A stretch of 64,000 nt of DNA from Acidimicrobiales bacterium. Its GTDB lineage: Bacteria > Actinomycetota > Acidimicrobiia > Acidimicrobiales > DATDAH01. Below the pieces are notes generated by a model, which made no database searches, had not been told where the DNA came from, and saw only the letters and a program-made list of their open reading frames with translations. Numbering within the stretch: position 1 is the first letter of the stretch; each line of letters begins with the position of its first letter. The DNA lies in assembly GCA_016794585.1 (NCBI GenBank), contig JAEUJM010000009.1, forward strand, positions 1-64,000, in the 5' to 3' direction. Below are positions 6,392 through 15,653 of the stretch, piece by piece. The translations under genes were made by a program, and so were the position numbers.

Positions 6392-8856
6392 GTGTCAGGC
6401 TCCTTGTCGGGGGATGGAACGGACGGCACTGCAGGTCGGTAGGCGAGCAGGCGGAGCGCGTTGGCGACCACCACGAGGGTGGAGCCCTCGTGGAACACCA
6501 CGGCCGGGCCGATGCCGACAAAGCCGATGAGCGTGGCGGGGATGAGGAACGTCACCATGCCGAGGCTGAGGAAGAGGTTCTGGCGGATGACGCCGCTCGC
6601 CTTGCGGCTGAGTCCGATCACGACCGGGAGCTTCGAGAGGTCATCGCCCATCAGGGCGATGTCGGCGGTCTCGAGAGCGACGTCTGACCCGGCGGCCCCC
6701 ATGGCGATGCCGACGGTGGCGTGGGCGAGCGCGGGCGCGTCGTTGACCCCGTCGCCGATCATCGCGACCTTGCCCTCTTCGTCGCGCAGCCGTTCGATGG
6801 CGGTGACCTTGTCCTCGGGCATGAGGTCGCCCCAGGCATCGGTCAGGCCGACGTCCCCAGCGATGGCATCGGCGACCTGCTGGCTGTCACCCGACAGCAT
6901 GATGGCTCGCCGGATGCCGACTGACTGCAGGGCGAGCACCGCCTGGCGGGCCCCGGGGCGCGGGGTGTCGCGGACGCCGAGGACCCCGAGGAATCGGTCG
7001 TCCTGCTTGACGATCATGATCGTGCGGCCGTTGGCGTTGAGCCAGCGCACCTCGTCTGCCACCGCTTGCGGGAGCCCGCCGTTCTCCTCGAACAGCGCGA
7101 CGTTGCCGATGAGGACCGATGTGGCGCCGACCGTCGCCCGCACCCCCCGGCCGGTGATGGCCGTGACCTGACTCGCCGTCAAGGACGACTCTCCTTCGAG
7201 TTCGGCGCCACCATCGCGGACGATGGCCGCCGCCAGTGGATGGTCGCTGCGCTCCTCGACGGCCACGGCCACCGCCAGCAGCTCGGCATGGTCGACGCCT
7301 TCGGCGGGCGCCACATCGGTCAGCTTCGGGCGTCCTTCGGTGAGGGTGCCGGTCTTGTCGAAGGCGATGGCGCGGAGCGTGCCCAGGTGCTCGAGCGGGC
7401 CACCACCTTTCACCAGCACCCCGAGCTGGCCGGCGCGGCCGACCGCCGCCAGCACGGCGCTGGGGGTTGCGATGGCCAGCGCGCAGGGGCTGGCCGCGAC
7501 GAGCACGGCCATCGCACGGTAGAACGACTCGGCGAGCGGCGATCCGAGCGCGGCGCCGATGATCAGCACCCCGACCACGAGGACGAGCACGGCGGGTACG
7601 AAGATGCGCTCGAACCGATCGGTGAACTGCTGTGTCGGCGACGCCTGGGTCTCGGCCTCCCGAACCATGGTGGCCAGCTTCGAGAGCGTCGAGTCCTTGG
7701 TGAGGCGCGTCACCTGGGCATCGAGTTGCCCGGCGCCGTTGATGGTGCCCGCGAACAGCCGTGACGACGCCGGAACGGCCTCGGGTGACGCCGCAGCCGT
7801 GGCCGGATCGCGGACGGGCACCTTGTCGACGGGGATGCTCTCGCCGGTGAGCGGTGCCTGGTTGACGCTGCTGGTGCCGGCGACGACGAACCCATCGGCG
7901 GGTATGCGTTCGTTGGGCTTGACGATCACGACATCGCCCAGGCTCAGTTGCTCGACGGGGATCTCGCGTTCGTCGGTCCCGGCCCGCACGGTGGCGGTCT
8001 TCGGGGCCAATTCGCCGAGCGCTTCGATGGCGCGACGCGCCCGGCCCATGGCGTAGCCCTCTAGGGCGTGGCCGAGGCTGAACAGCGCCAGCAGGAGCGC
8101 ACCCTCTTCCCACTTGCCGAGCGCAGCGGCGCCTGCGGCGGCGACCAGCATCAGAAAGTCGATCTCGAACCGGCGGTTGCGGACGCTCTCGAGGGCCTCA
8201 CGGGCCGTGAAGTAGCCACCGAATACACCGGCGGCGATGAACAACAGGGTCAGGGCCGTTTCGCTCAGGTCGGTGGCCAGCTCGAGCACGAAGCCCACCG
8301 TCCACAGTGCGGCCGAGGTGATGGCGAAGACCAGTTCGCTGCGCTCCCCGAACGGTCCGCCGTGGTCGTGCTGGCCCTTTGGATGGTCGTGGGCTTCGGG
8401 GTCTTCGCCGGGAGCCTGGACCTTGACGCCGCGCCTCTGCAACGCCTCGCGTAGCGCCCCGTCGTCGAGCCGCGTGCGGTCGAACTCGACCATCACGAGC
8501 CCTGGGGCGACGTCAGCCTCGATCACGCCCTCGATGCGGCCGAGCGCCTCCCTCACCGAGCGGGCCTTGCGGACGTGGCCGATGCCGGTGACGGGCCACA
8601 ACACGTGCCCGAACTGGTCGGTGATCGATGCACCGGCGCCCGTGGCCAACGAGCGGATCCGAGCCATGCTCGTGACCGCGGGGTCGTAGTGCAGACACAG
8701 CCGGGCGGGTGCCCCGTCGGCCGCCTCGATGACGTGCACCTGGTCCAGACCTGATGCGCCGGTGAGGGTACTCGTCAGCCGGTCGACGCACCGGTCCCGC
8801 CCGTCGAGGGCATCTGGCAGCAGCACCGGCAGGTCCAGCATCGCCTTCTCGCTCAT
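6388..8856 (-). CDS. Heavy-metal-translocating P1B-type ATPase
   Basis: An 822-residue metal-exporting ATPase. Two degenerate N-terminal ferredoxin-like segments (about 10-150) lack CXXC; a histidine-rich stretch (HDHPKGQHDH, 156-165) follows. The core shows TGES 337-340, the intramembrane SPC motif 456-458, the phosphorylation site DKTGT 500-504, the HP locus (SDHPLA), GDGVNDAP, and HEGST in the last helix pair. SPC with HEG(S/G)T is the pattern of Zn/Cd/Co-type rather than CPC copper pumps, so a divalent metal is favoured. The frame is open far upstream; I chose the ATG at 8856, preceded by AGGAG at 5-9 bases. It heads the DsbA-VKOR-CPBP-cyclase run. Confidence 0.92.
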   Translation of the reverse strand: MSEKAMLDLPVLLPDALDGRDRCVDRLTSTLTGASGLDQVHVIEAADGAPARLCLHYDPAVTSMARIRSLATGAGASITDQFGHVLWPVTGIGHVRKARSVREALGRIEGVIEADVAPGLVMVEFDRTRLDDGALREALQRRGVKVQAPGEDPEAHDHPKGQHDHGGPFGERSELVFAITSAALWTVGFVLELATDLSETALTLLFIAAGVFGGYFTAREALESVRNRRFEIDFLMLVAAAGAAALGKWEEGALLLALFSLGHALEGYAMGRARRAIEALGELAPKTATVRAGTDEREIPVEQLSLGDVVIVKPNERIPADGFVVAGTSSVNQAPLTGESIPVDKVPVRDPATAAASPEAVPASSRLFAGTINGAGQLDAQVTRLTKDSTLSKLATMVREAETQASPTQQFTDRFERIFVPAVLVLVVGVLIIGAALGSPLAESFYRAMAVLVAASPCALAIATPSAVLAAVGRAGQLGVLVKGGGPLEHLGTLRAIAFDKTGTLTEGRPKLTDVAPAEGVDHAELLAVAVAVEERSDHPLAAAIVRDGGAELEGESSLTASQVTAITGRGVRATVGATSVLIGNVALFEENGGLPQAVADEVRWLNANGRTIMIVKQDDRFLGVLGVRDTPRPGARQAVLALQSVGIRRAIMLSGDSQQVADAIAGDVGLTDAWGDLMPEDKVTAIERLRDEEGKVAMIGDGVNDAPALAHATVGIAMGAAGSDVALETADIALMGDDLSKLPVVIGLSRKASGVIRQNLFLSLGMVTFLIPATLIGFVGIGPAVVFHEGSTLVVVANALRLLAYRPAVPSVPSPDKEPDT

Positions 8857-8944
8857 CGTTGGTCTCCTGTCCGTTCGGATGAGTTCGCCGCTGCCGATGA
8901 CCAGCCCGAGACGCTCACCCCGACTGCTTCCATAGGACGGGCGA

Positions 8945-9106
8945 GTGAGTGGATTCCTGATGGCCCACCAGGGTGGTTGGGATGAGCTGATCGTGGTCGG
9001 TGTCCCGGTCCTGGCCTTCGGGGCGCGGCTGATGGTCGCGAACCGTCGCGCCGCGTCCCTCGAGGCCCGTCGTGCGGAAGAGGGCGGCGAGCCAGGCGAG
9101 CACTGA
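8945..9106 (+). CDS. Small single-span membrane protein
   Basis: A 53-residue protein in the gap between the two large minus-strand operons: MSGFLMAHQGGWDE followed by LIVVGVPVLAFGARLMVANRR and a charged tail. One membrane helix is clear. GTG at 8945 has AGGACGG just upstream; the in-frame ATG at 8960 is the alternative. Short proteins with an 'HQGGWDE' start and one helix sit next to copper genes in other actinobacteria as far as I recall, but no function is known. It is divergent from the P-type ATPase (88 bases shared upstream) and ends one base before the convergent lipoprotein gene. Confidence 0.6.
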   Translation: MSGFLMAHQGGWDELIVVGVPVLAFGARLMVANRRAASLEARRAEEGGEPGEH

Positions 9107-10099
9107 TCACGCCGTGACCTCGTCAACCGCGGCCTGCAGGTCGGCGTCGGTGGCGACGTTGTCCCAGCGCTCGATAACGGTGCCATCGGGCCCGATGAGG
9201 AACACCCACGGCTCGTGGATGTCGTTGCCTTCCTGGTTCGGGTAGATCCACTCTGCGGCACCGCGGTTGAGCACGTTGCGCTCGTAGTCGCGCCACACCT
9301 CGATGTGGATGAACGCCACGTCGTCGCCCGTCTCGGCGGCGAGCGTATCGACGCTGTCGGTGATGGGGCCGCAGAAACGACTCACACAGAACACCGGCGT
9401 CGACACCACCACGAGCGCCGGGCGGCCCGAAGCAATCGCCTGAGCCACGGTCTCGCTGTGCAGCTCGGGGTCGGGCACGGTCCCGTCGGGTTCAGCGCGC
9501 GAATCGATCGCCTTCACGGGCGCGTCGGGGTCACCGGGCAAGAGGTTCTCGGTTCGGGGCGCGGGATCGCCGACGTTGGGGATGTCGCTCTCGGCGGCGA
9601 CTTCGAAGTTCGCCGTCGCTGTGGCGTCGCCGCCGGGGAGGTCCGCGGTGACCTCGACTTCCCAGATGCCGGCGTCGGCGAACTCGACACCGTCGGCCCC
9701 GTAGACCCCAGCGCCGTCGGATGGCTCGCCGAGGCGCGGCCCCGGCGTCTGGAGATCGATGGCCTGACCGGGGATCGGGCGGAAGTCGGCCGTGAGGGCC
9801 GGGCCTTGCTCCGGGGTGTCGAGGGGCTCGTCGGACGTTCCGAGGTAGGAGAAGGCGAACTCGACGTCGCCGAAGGAGACCAGGTTGTTGTCGTTGTCGA
9901 GCAAGCCGACGATGATCCGCTGCGGCCGTTCGGTCGTGAGGTCGTAGCTGGCGACCTGGGCGACGAGCGAGGAGGTTCCGACGTCAGCGGCCTCGGCTTC
10001 CTCGACGGACTCGTCATTCCCCGAACCGCTCGAACAACCGGCCGCGATGATGGCCGCACACAGCAGGGTGCCCAGTCGGGCGCGGGTGTGGATGGTCAT
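9107..10099 (-). CDS. Lipoprotein with C-terminal thioredoxin-like (Sco-like) domain
   Basis: A 330-residue exported lipoprotein: signal peptide ending in the lipobox AAGC near residue 21, then an acidic linker. A beta-rich middle domain (about 45-190) is followed by a thioredoxin-fold domain with the cysteine pair in FCVSRFCGPITD. Such 'CxxxxCGP' domains resemble Sco/peroxiredoxin-like proteins used in copper delivery or thiol reduction outside the membrane. The ATG at 10099 overlaps the stop of the upstream membrane protein (ATGA), which fixes the start over the longer frame from 10123. It is the last gene of the CmtR-CopC run. Metal chaperone or thiol reductase is an inference. Confidence 0.82.
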   Translation of the reverse strand: MTIHTRARLGTLLCAAIIAAGCSSGSGNDESVEEAEAADVGTSSLVAQVASYDLTTERPQRIIVGLLDNDNNLVSFGDVEFAFSYLGTSDEPLDTPEQGPALTADFRPIPGQAIDLQTPGPRLGEPSDGAGVYGADGVEFADAGIWEVEVTADLPGGDATATANFEVAAESDIPNVGDPAPRTENLLPGDPDAPVKAIDSRAEPDGTVPDPELHSETVAQAIASGRPALVVVSTPVFCVSRFCGPITDSVDTLAAETGDDVAFIHIEVWRDYERNVLNRGAAEWIYPNQEGNDIHEPWVFLIGPDGTVIERWDNVATDADLQAAVDEVTA

Positions 10100-11598
10100 G
10101 GTTGGTCTGCTTCCTCGGCGCACGCCGATGGTGGGTTCTCGTCGGTGACGTCCAACGCTCGTCGCATGGTCGGCGCGAGTTGTGCGAGATCGGTCGCGAG
10201 TTGTGGTGATCGACCGCTGAGCGATGACTCGACCTTCTGTTTGGCTTCGAGCAGTTCAGCTGCCGCCGCGCGGTCCTGCTCGGCTGCGTCTGCGGCCAGC
10301 TGGTGGAGCGCGTCGTGCGCTTCGTCGGTGAAGATCCGGCGTGCGGCATCAGCGTTGCCCCCTCGTGCCTCACGCAGCGCGTCGCACACCGCGCCATGGG
10401 CCGCGGTTGTTGATTCTGTGCCGTTGTCATCACCCTGGTCGAAGGTGAGGACTGCAAGCCCGAACGCGGCGGCCGCGACCCAGCAAACCAGCAGGAGGAA
10501 GATCCTGCGGTGTCGCTTCACATCGCCGGTGAGGGCCCCGGTGAGGGCCGGGGCTCGGCGAACCGGGGGTCGGGATGGTCCCGGTGCGCGTCGCAGCTTC
10601 GGGAAGCGGATGGCTGTCAAGCCGAGGATCCCGACCGCGACGCCGAGTGAGGCGCTGACGGTCAGTCGGGCCACCGCCGGGGACAGTGCCGTCGGCAGCT
10701 GCGAGCGGCTCAGCCAGTCCAGGTTGGCAACACCGAAGAGCAGCCCGAAGCTGGTGGCACTTGCCGCTGAGAAGATCAGCGCCTCGCGTGGCGCCCGCCG
10801 CAGTTGCGTGACGGACACGATGGCGATGGCCGCCGTCGTCAAGGGTGCGCCGAGTCCGCCGAGCTTGGCCAACGTTGGCTCTGCTGTCTCCGCCCAGACA
10901 CCGATCGCATCCAGGCCCGCGCCGATGAGCAACACGACCATCCCCGCGGCTACCGCCCATCGCCAACGCTGGCTCAGCCCGGCGAGGGTGAACCCTGCGG
11001 CGAGGGCCACCCCCAGGAGGTAGTGGGGCCAAGGCGACGGTCCGGGCACCCAGAGGAGGTCACCCGACACCTCGACGGTCTCGTCGCCGACGTCGATGGG
11101 GACGACCCAGGTCGGGATGACGACGTGCTGCGACCCCGGATCGTTCACCACAGCAGGGGGATCGCCGCCCATCCAATGCGCCCGGTGATCGTGCCAACGC
11201 GCCACTTGTCCGGTGTCGATGCGCTGCCAGTCGGGCGGAGCGTCGGCATCGGCTTCCGGGGGGATGGCGGTGGATGCCTGTCGGGAACGGTTGAGGTAGG
11301 TGGCGGGCGAGCGGAGGTTCTCGAAGACACCGTCGTCGTTGATGCGAAGGAACGGTTCGTCCTCGTAGCCCCGGACAATGACCTCTTCGCCGGTGTGATT
11401 GGCGAGCTCGAGGCGGGCCCCGGCTTCGATCACGCGGATCTCGAGCCCGGCGACCTCAGGGCTCACCTCGAGGATGCGCGTGCGGTAGTTCGTGCCCCCT
11501 GGATCGTCGCCTCCCGGGCCGCCGTGGGCGGCGGCCGGCGAGGCAAGCCCGAGAAGGGCCGCCAAGACCGCTGCGACGCCGACGGTGAGGCGTCTCAC
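10096..11598 (-). CDS. Multi-span membrane protein of the copper operon, unknown function
   Basis: A 500-residue protein: signal peptide ending SPAAAHGG, an extracellular beta-rich domain of about 200 residues containing a histidine cluster (ARWHDHRAHWMG), and about six membrane helices (around 215-390). A C-terminal extracellular helical segment carries two cysteines. The GTG at 11598 overlaps the upstream stop (GTGA), which is preferred over the upstream open frame. The position between CopC-CopD and the thioredoxin-like lipoprotein, with coupled starts on both sides, makes a role in copper handling likely. The His cluster could bind metal. No family was recognised with confidence. Confidence 0.72.
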   Translation of the reverse strand: MRRLTVGVAAVLAALLGLASPAAAHGGPGGDDPGGTNYRTRILEVSPEVAGLEIRVIEAGARLELANHTGEEVIVRGYEDEPFLRINDDGVFENLRSPATYLNRSRQASTAIPPEADADAPPDWQRIDTGQVARWHDHRAHWMGGDPPAVVNDPGSQHVVIPTWVVPIDVGDETVEVSGDLLWVPGPSPWPHYLLGVALAAGFTLAGLSQRWRWAVAAGMVVLLIGAGLDAIGVWAETAEPTLAKLGGLGAPLTTAAIAIVSVTQLRRAPREALIFSAASATSFGLLFGVANLDWLSRSQLPTALSPAVARLTVSASLGVAVGILGLTAIRFPKLRRAPGPSRPPVRRAPALTGALTGDVKRHRRIFLLLVCWVAAAAFGLAVLTFDQGDDNGTESTTAAHGAVCDALREARGGNADAARRIFTDEAHDALHQLAADAAEQDRAAAAELLEAKQKVESSLSGRSPQLATDLAQLAPTMRRALDVTDENPPSACAEEADQP

Positions 11599-12206
11599 TC
11601 GTGTTGCTCCTTCGCTGGTCCCTGCCGCTGTGCGTCGGCGTCGCGCAACCCGCGCACGCGTCGAGCAACCAGGAACGCTGCGCTGGCGAGCACAAGGAGG
11701 ACGGTCACGAAGATGATGGTCCCGGCCTTCGTGCCATCGCCGCTGTCGGCTGCCGGTGCGATCGTCGCAGCCGGCGTCACCTCGGAGGTGGTCGACGGAG
11801 CCGCGGTCGACGTGGTGGGGGGTGGATCCATCTGCTGGGGGACCTCGAGGGTGGCTTCCGGGCTGACGGCGGTGAATCGGACAGTCCACCTGCCGGGGTC
11901 CGGGAACTCGACGGTTGCTGCGAAGCGGCCGTCGTCATCGACCGGTTCGAGGGCCACCGGTGTCTGCGTGGATCCGTCGTCGCCCACCGCAACCGCCGTC
12001 ATCGTCGTGTCCGCAGCAGCAGCGGGGTGGCCGTCGTTGTCCCAGATCAGCCGGACCACGTACCGGACGGAAGCATCGGAGGCTGGGTCGGCGGACTCGA
12101 CGGAAATCGTGCCGCCCCCTTCGTGCGCGGCGACGGACGAGACGGGCGCCAACAGCACAAACCCGATTGCGAGGACCACGAGGGTGGAACGCCGGCGATT
12201 GATCAT
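11595..12206 (-). CDS. Secreted, C-terminally anchored protein with immunoglobulin-like domain
   Basis: A 203-residue protein: signal peptide (1-26, ending VAAHEGG), a beta-sandwich-like domain to about residue 125 (pattern DGRFAATVEFPDPGRWTVRF), a threonine/serine/proline linker, one membrane helix (about 163-181), and a basic cytoplasmic tail. The fold hint and the phrase 'PDPGRWTVRF' resemble YtkA/FixH-like and CopC-associated domains. Starts and stops overlap by four bases on both sides with CopC-CopD and the large membrane protein. A histidine follows the predicted signal cleavage site, which in CopC proteins is a copper ligand; here this is only suggestive. Confidence 0.72.
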   Translation of the reverse strand: MINRRRSTLVVLAIGFVLLAPVSSVAAHEGGGTISVESADPASDASVRYVVRLIWDNDGHPAAAADTTMTAVAVGDDGSTQTPVALEPVDDDGRFAATVEFPDPGRWTVRFTAVSPEATLEVPQQMDPPPTTSTAAPSTTSEVTPAATIAPAADSGDGTKAGTIIFVTVLLVLASAAFLVARRVRGLRDADAQRQGPAKEQHE

Positions 12207-13822
12207 CGAATTGGTACCTCGACCGTGTAGGTGGACGTCTGACCTTCCTGGACCGCGGTGACCGTCAGGGTCCAGGTTCCCGGCGTGGTCAGTGATGCGC
12301 CGTAGCTCGAGAAGTGACTTGGGGTGATGGCCTCGATGTCGAGGCGTCTCGGATTGATCTGATCGGTGCCCGCTTTCATCTCGACCGCGTCAACGGGCAC
12401 GAGGCTCTGTCCCGCTTCGTCGAAGAAGTACAGGTGGATGTCGTTCTGGCCCACACGCGCGGGTGTCACGGTGATGTCCAGGCGTGTGGCGCCGCCGTCG
12501 GCTTGTGCGGAGGCCGCGAAGGGACGACTCACCGAATCGCGGCCGGGGGGTTGGTTCACCAGCGCAGCGGTGAACGCCAGCACGATGACGGCGAGGACGA
12601 CCTCGGCCTTGACGAAGCGAATCAGGATCTGGGATGACCGCTCGGTCCACGAGGACAACAGGGCGCGGTTGAGCGACCCGATGATGACGAGCGCCGCGAA
12701 GCCAACGAGCTTGACGATCAGCAGTTGCCCGTATCCCGTGTTGATCAGTGCGTCGAACGACCGCAGCTGCCAGAACGCAGATATCGAACCGCTGACGGCC
12801 ACCACGGCCACCGTCAAGACCGCCGTCTTCGAGAAGCGCCGCGCCACGGCGGCCTCGTCGTCCGCCGCTCTCAGCGAGCAGCCGAGGGCGAACAGGCCCC
12901 CGACCCACACACCGACCGCGACCAAGTGGATCAAGTCGGAACCGACGGCGACCCACCGCGGAGAGGTCGTCCAGGCGTGTCCTGACAACGGCCACGTGAC
13001 CATGGCACACACGACGAGGCCCCCGGCGACCCAGGGCCGCTTCGCCCACAGGGCACCGATCGCCGCTGCGCCTCCCGCGGCCGCCAGCAGCACAACCCGC
13101 GCCATGGTCAGACGACCGGACCGCGTCTCGCTGGCGATGTCGCGGATGATGGCGATCGAGTCGAGCAGGGACCGGCCTGCCACGTCAGCGGTCTGGGCGA
13201 CGAGCACCACCGCCGTAGCAACGGCCGCGGTACCTGCCCCGGCCATCACGATCAGCCGTAGACGGCGACGGACAGCGGTCTCACCGGGATTGGCGGACGC
13301 GAGCACCGCCGCGCCCAACGCCACCAGCGCACCGGCGTACGCAGCCCATCGGGCGAACCCGCCGACAACATCGGTGACCGTGTTCGCATCGTCGCTGATG
13401 TCGGCCCCGCCGGTCTCGGTGCCGACGTGGAACACGAAGGATCCCGAGAGGTTGTGGCTGTCCTCACTCAGGACACGCCACGACACCGTGTAGGTCCCCT
13501 GCGTCCCAGGATCGTCGATCGTCGCCAGGACGACGCGGCCGCCGTCACGCGTCTCGGCCAGGCCACGGTCCACCCGGTCACCCGACGGACCGAACACGCG
13601 GACCCCGCCGTCGACCACCTCCACGCCCTCGTCGAACTCGAGTCGGACCTCCACCGGGACGCGGTCGAGCAACTCGTCAGCCGAGGGATTGGTGGCGACG
13701 AGCGTCGCGTGCGCAGACACCGGGGCGGCCATCGGGCCGAGCAAGGCGACCAGCGCGGAAGCGCAGACGGACAACGCGAGGCAGACAACCCGCGCGAAGG
13801 CGGGCGCGCCGAGTTTGGACAC
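12203..13822 (-). CDS. CopC-CopD fusion copper resistance protein
   Basis: A 539-residue fusion. After a signal peptide, the mature protein would begin at His38 (SAHATLVATNPS), the N-terminal copper ligand of CopC; the CopC beta-barrel runs to about residue 135 and ends in LSGSFVFHVG. CopD follows with about eight membrane helices (150-420) and conserved histidines (DLIHLVAVGVWVGG), then a C-terminal extracellular beta domain. CopC/CopD bind copper outside the membrane and import or buffer it. GTG at 13822 with AGGAG upstream is preferred to the longer open frame, which lacks a signal peptide. It overlaps the next gene by ATGA. Confidence 0.9.
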   Translation of the reverse strand: MSKLGAPAFARVVCLALSVCASALVALLGPMAAPVSAHATLVATNPSADELLDRVPVEVRLEFDEGVEVVDGGVRVFGPSGDRVDRGLAETRDGGRVVLATIDDPGTQGTYTVSWRVLSEDSHNLSGSFVFHVGTETGGADISDDANTVTDVVGGFARWAAYAGALVALGAAVLASANPGETAVRRRLRLIVMAGAGTAAVATAVVLVAQTADVAGRSLLDSIAIIRDIASETRSGRLTMARVVLLAAAGGAAAIGALWAKRPWVAGGLVVCAMVTWPLSGHAWTTSPRWVAVGSDLIHLVAVGVWVGGLFALGCSLRAADDEAAVARRFSKTAVLTVAVVAVSGSISAFWQLRSFDALINTGYGQLLIVKLVGFAALVIIGSLNRALLSSWTERSSQILIRFVKAEVVLAVIVLAFTAALVNQPPGRDSVSRPFAASAQADGGATRLDITVTPARVGQNDIHLYFFDEAGQSLVPVDAVEMKAGTDQINPRRLDIEAITPSHFSSYGASLTTPGTWTLTVTAVQEGQTSTYTVEVPIR

Positions 13823-13868
13823 AGGTGCTCCTGTCGAACGAGGCCGCCGAAGCGGCGAAAGCGGCGGT

Positions 13869-14420
13869 TTAGGCCGCCAGCGGTGGGCCTCGTCTCGACA
13901 GGGACCAGACGGACACCTCGAAAGAACCGCGGGGAACGATGGAGCGGCCCCACCGCCGACGTGCGTGACCGCGCGGCAGCGCTGGCCGCGGTGCACGAAC
14001 GATCAAACCTACCCGGTGTGAAGCCCGCACGATGAGGACGATCAGCCAGGCCACGACGAGCTGCCCCGCGAGCCCACAGAGCACGGCGGGTTCGGCGAGA
14101 GTGGCCCAAGCCCCGATCCCCGCCGACGAGTGCTCGATCAGCTCAACCGAGAGGAACAGCGTGATCTGGGCGAGCGCGAGAAGGCTGAAGCGCACCGGTG
14201 GCAGCTCGTCCCGCAACCCACTGAGAAAGCCTCGTACGAGCACCGCCGCGGTGAGCGGGACGGCCACGAAGAGCAGATCTCCGACGTAGCCATGATGTGA
14301 GGAAGTGGCTGGCGACGCACCCAACGCGCCAGCCAACGCGTACCCCAGCACGTGACCTGCCGCCATCCCTCCCGGGATGAGCAGCAACGTCCACACGCGA
14401 GGCAGGCGCATCGACCTCAA
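13869..14420 (-). CDS. Hypothetical membrane protein of the copper operon
   Basis: A 183-residue protein with about four hydrophobic helices (roughly 10-28, 48-65, 76-92, 106-133) and a basic C-terminal tail. A histidine pair (SSHHGY) lies in the first loop. I do not recognise a family. Its ATG at 14420 overlaps the stop of the preceding frameshifted gene (ATGA), and CopC-CopD begins 46 bases after its stop, so it was built into this operon. The arginine-rich tail from about residue 135 is compositionally odd and may reflect a shifted or extended 3' end. Confidence 0.6.
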   Translation of the reverse strand: MRSMRLPRVWTLLLIPGGMAAGHVLGYALAGALGASPATSSHHGYVGDLLFVAVPLTAAVLVRGFLSGLRDELPPVRFSLLALAQITLFLSVELIEHSSAGIGAWATLAEPAVLCGLAGQLVVAWLIVLIVRASHRVGLIVRAPRPALPRGHARRRWGRSIVPRGSFEVSVWSLSRRGPPLAA

Positions 14421-14970
14421 CCTACTAGCACCTCAGGCCGCGCCGTCGGCGGTCGATGCACTGCGCTTGAGGAGGACGTGCAACGCCCAAACACGACCGC
14501 AGCCAGCAGAGTGGCGCCGACGACGGTCACCCATGTCGGGAGGTTTCGTTCCTGTGCGCGGCACGAGAACGCTGAGGACGTCCCGAGGGCGAGCGGTTGC
14601 GCCGACGAGATCGCCTCGGCAGCACCGATCGTCACCGGCACCACTAAGGACGCGGCGGGTCGGCGGCTTCCGCGACAGCCGTCCACGAGCCTGGTTCGGG
14701 GAGGTCGATGGTCGCCGAGCGCAGACCTTCATCCGAGTCGACCTCCATGGGCTGCACCGCACTTCCATCAGCTCCGAGGCCTGCGCAGTTACGGGAGCTG
14801 AGCCAGCATCGTGCTCGTCCGATGCGCCACGCACACCTGTACGAAGAGTTGCAGCTCACCGGGCGTGCTCGAATCCACCAGCTGAATGGCGCCAGAGCGC
14901 CATGGGCGCCGGCTCGCATCGGTGCCAGGACACCCACCAGCGACATGCCGCCAACGCTGATTACCAGCAT
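14417..14970 (-). pseudogene. Frameshifted secreted protein with C-terminal membrane anchor
   Basis: Parts of one gene are spread over three frames. From ATG 14970 there is a signal peptide ending RAGAHGALAPF; the next frame reads IQLVDSSTPGELQLFVQVC; the first frame resumes with VDSDEGLRSATIDLPEPGSW; a third frame gives VVPVTIG and a membrane helix (LPTWVTVVGATLLAAVVFG). That last frame ends with a TGA overlapping the next gene's ATG. This is the same plan as the gene at 11595-12206 (signal, histidine, beta domain, helix). At least two or three single-base changes are needed to restore it, so it is probably dead; clustered sequencing errors are possible. Confidence 0.6.
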
Positions 14971-15008
14971 CGCCCCCGCCGACCAGTGGCGGGAGCGCCC
15001 AAGCTCGC

Positions 15009-15635
15009 TCAGCAGCAGTCCTCCCCCTTCCAGGCCTCGCGCCCCTCCTTCACCGCTAGGCCCGCGATGACGAGCGCGGCGACAGGATCAGCCCACCACC
15101 ACCCCACCGTGGCGTTGAGCAGAAGTCCGATCAACAGGACAGCCGACAGGTACGTGCACAAGAAGGTCTCGGCGGCGTCGGCAACCAGTGTGCGCGACCC
15201 CAGCGCCGTGCCTGTGCGGCGCTTCATCACGGCCAGCGCGGGCATGACCACCAATGACACCGCGGCCAGAGCGATCCCTACCGTCGAGGTGGCGGCTTCA
15301 CCGGCACCGAGCAGGTCCAACACGGACTGCACGCCGACGTAGGCCGCGAGCAGGAAGAAGCTGACCGCGATGAGCCTTAGCGCCGACCTCTCTCTCCGCT
15401 CATCGACACCGTGGCGCTGCTCTGCCCGGAACTGCCAGACGATCACCGACGCGCTGCCGACCTCCACCGCAGAGTCGAGACCAAAGCCCACCAGGGCGAT
15501 CGAACCGGCCGCAGCACCCGCACCGACAGCGATCACGCACTCGACCACGTTCCACCCGATGGTGGCGTAGGCCAACCGAAGCCCTCGTCGACGAAGCGCT
15601 GCCTCACTGTCGGCGTGGGGTTCGGTCGCTGTCAT
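15009..15635 (-). CDS. Cation-efflux (CDF-like) transporter
   Basis: A 208-residue membrane protein with five or six helices, similar to the membrane domain of cation diffusion facilitators. GFGLDSAVEV corresponds to the metal-site helix (HxxxD-type, here with Asp retained), and a second site-like segment is TLVADAAETFLC. The cytoplasmic C-terminal domain of classical CDFs is absent; the protein ends in GEDCC, a possible thiol metal ligand. It follows CmtR and DUF3703 in the same direction, 18 bases after the latter, so cadmium, lead or zinc export under CmtR control is the natural reading. Confidence 0.82.
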   Translation of the reverse strand: MTATEPHADSEAALRRRGLRLAYATIGWNVVECVIAVGAGAAAGSIALVGFGLDSAVEVGSASVIVWQFRAEQRHGVDERRERSALRLIAVSFFLLAAYVGVQSVLDLLGAGEAATSTVGIALAAVSLVVMPALAVMKRRTGTALGSRTLVADAAETFLCTYLSAVLLIGLLLNATVGWWWADPVAALVIAGLAVKEGREAWKGEDCC

Positions 15636-15653
15636 GCGCAGAACTCGCTTTGC

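Noticed and set aside
6388-9261. 957-residue start for the P-type ATPase
   Set aside because: The first 135 codons lack family similarity and run over the divergent small membrane gene; AGGAG supports the ATG at 8856.
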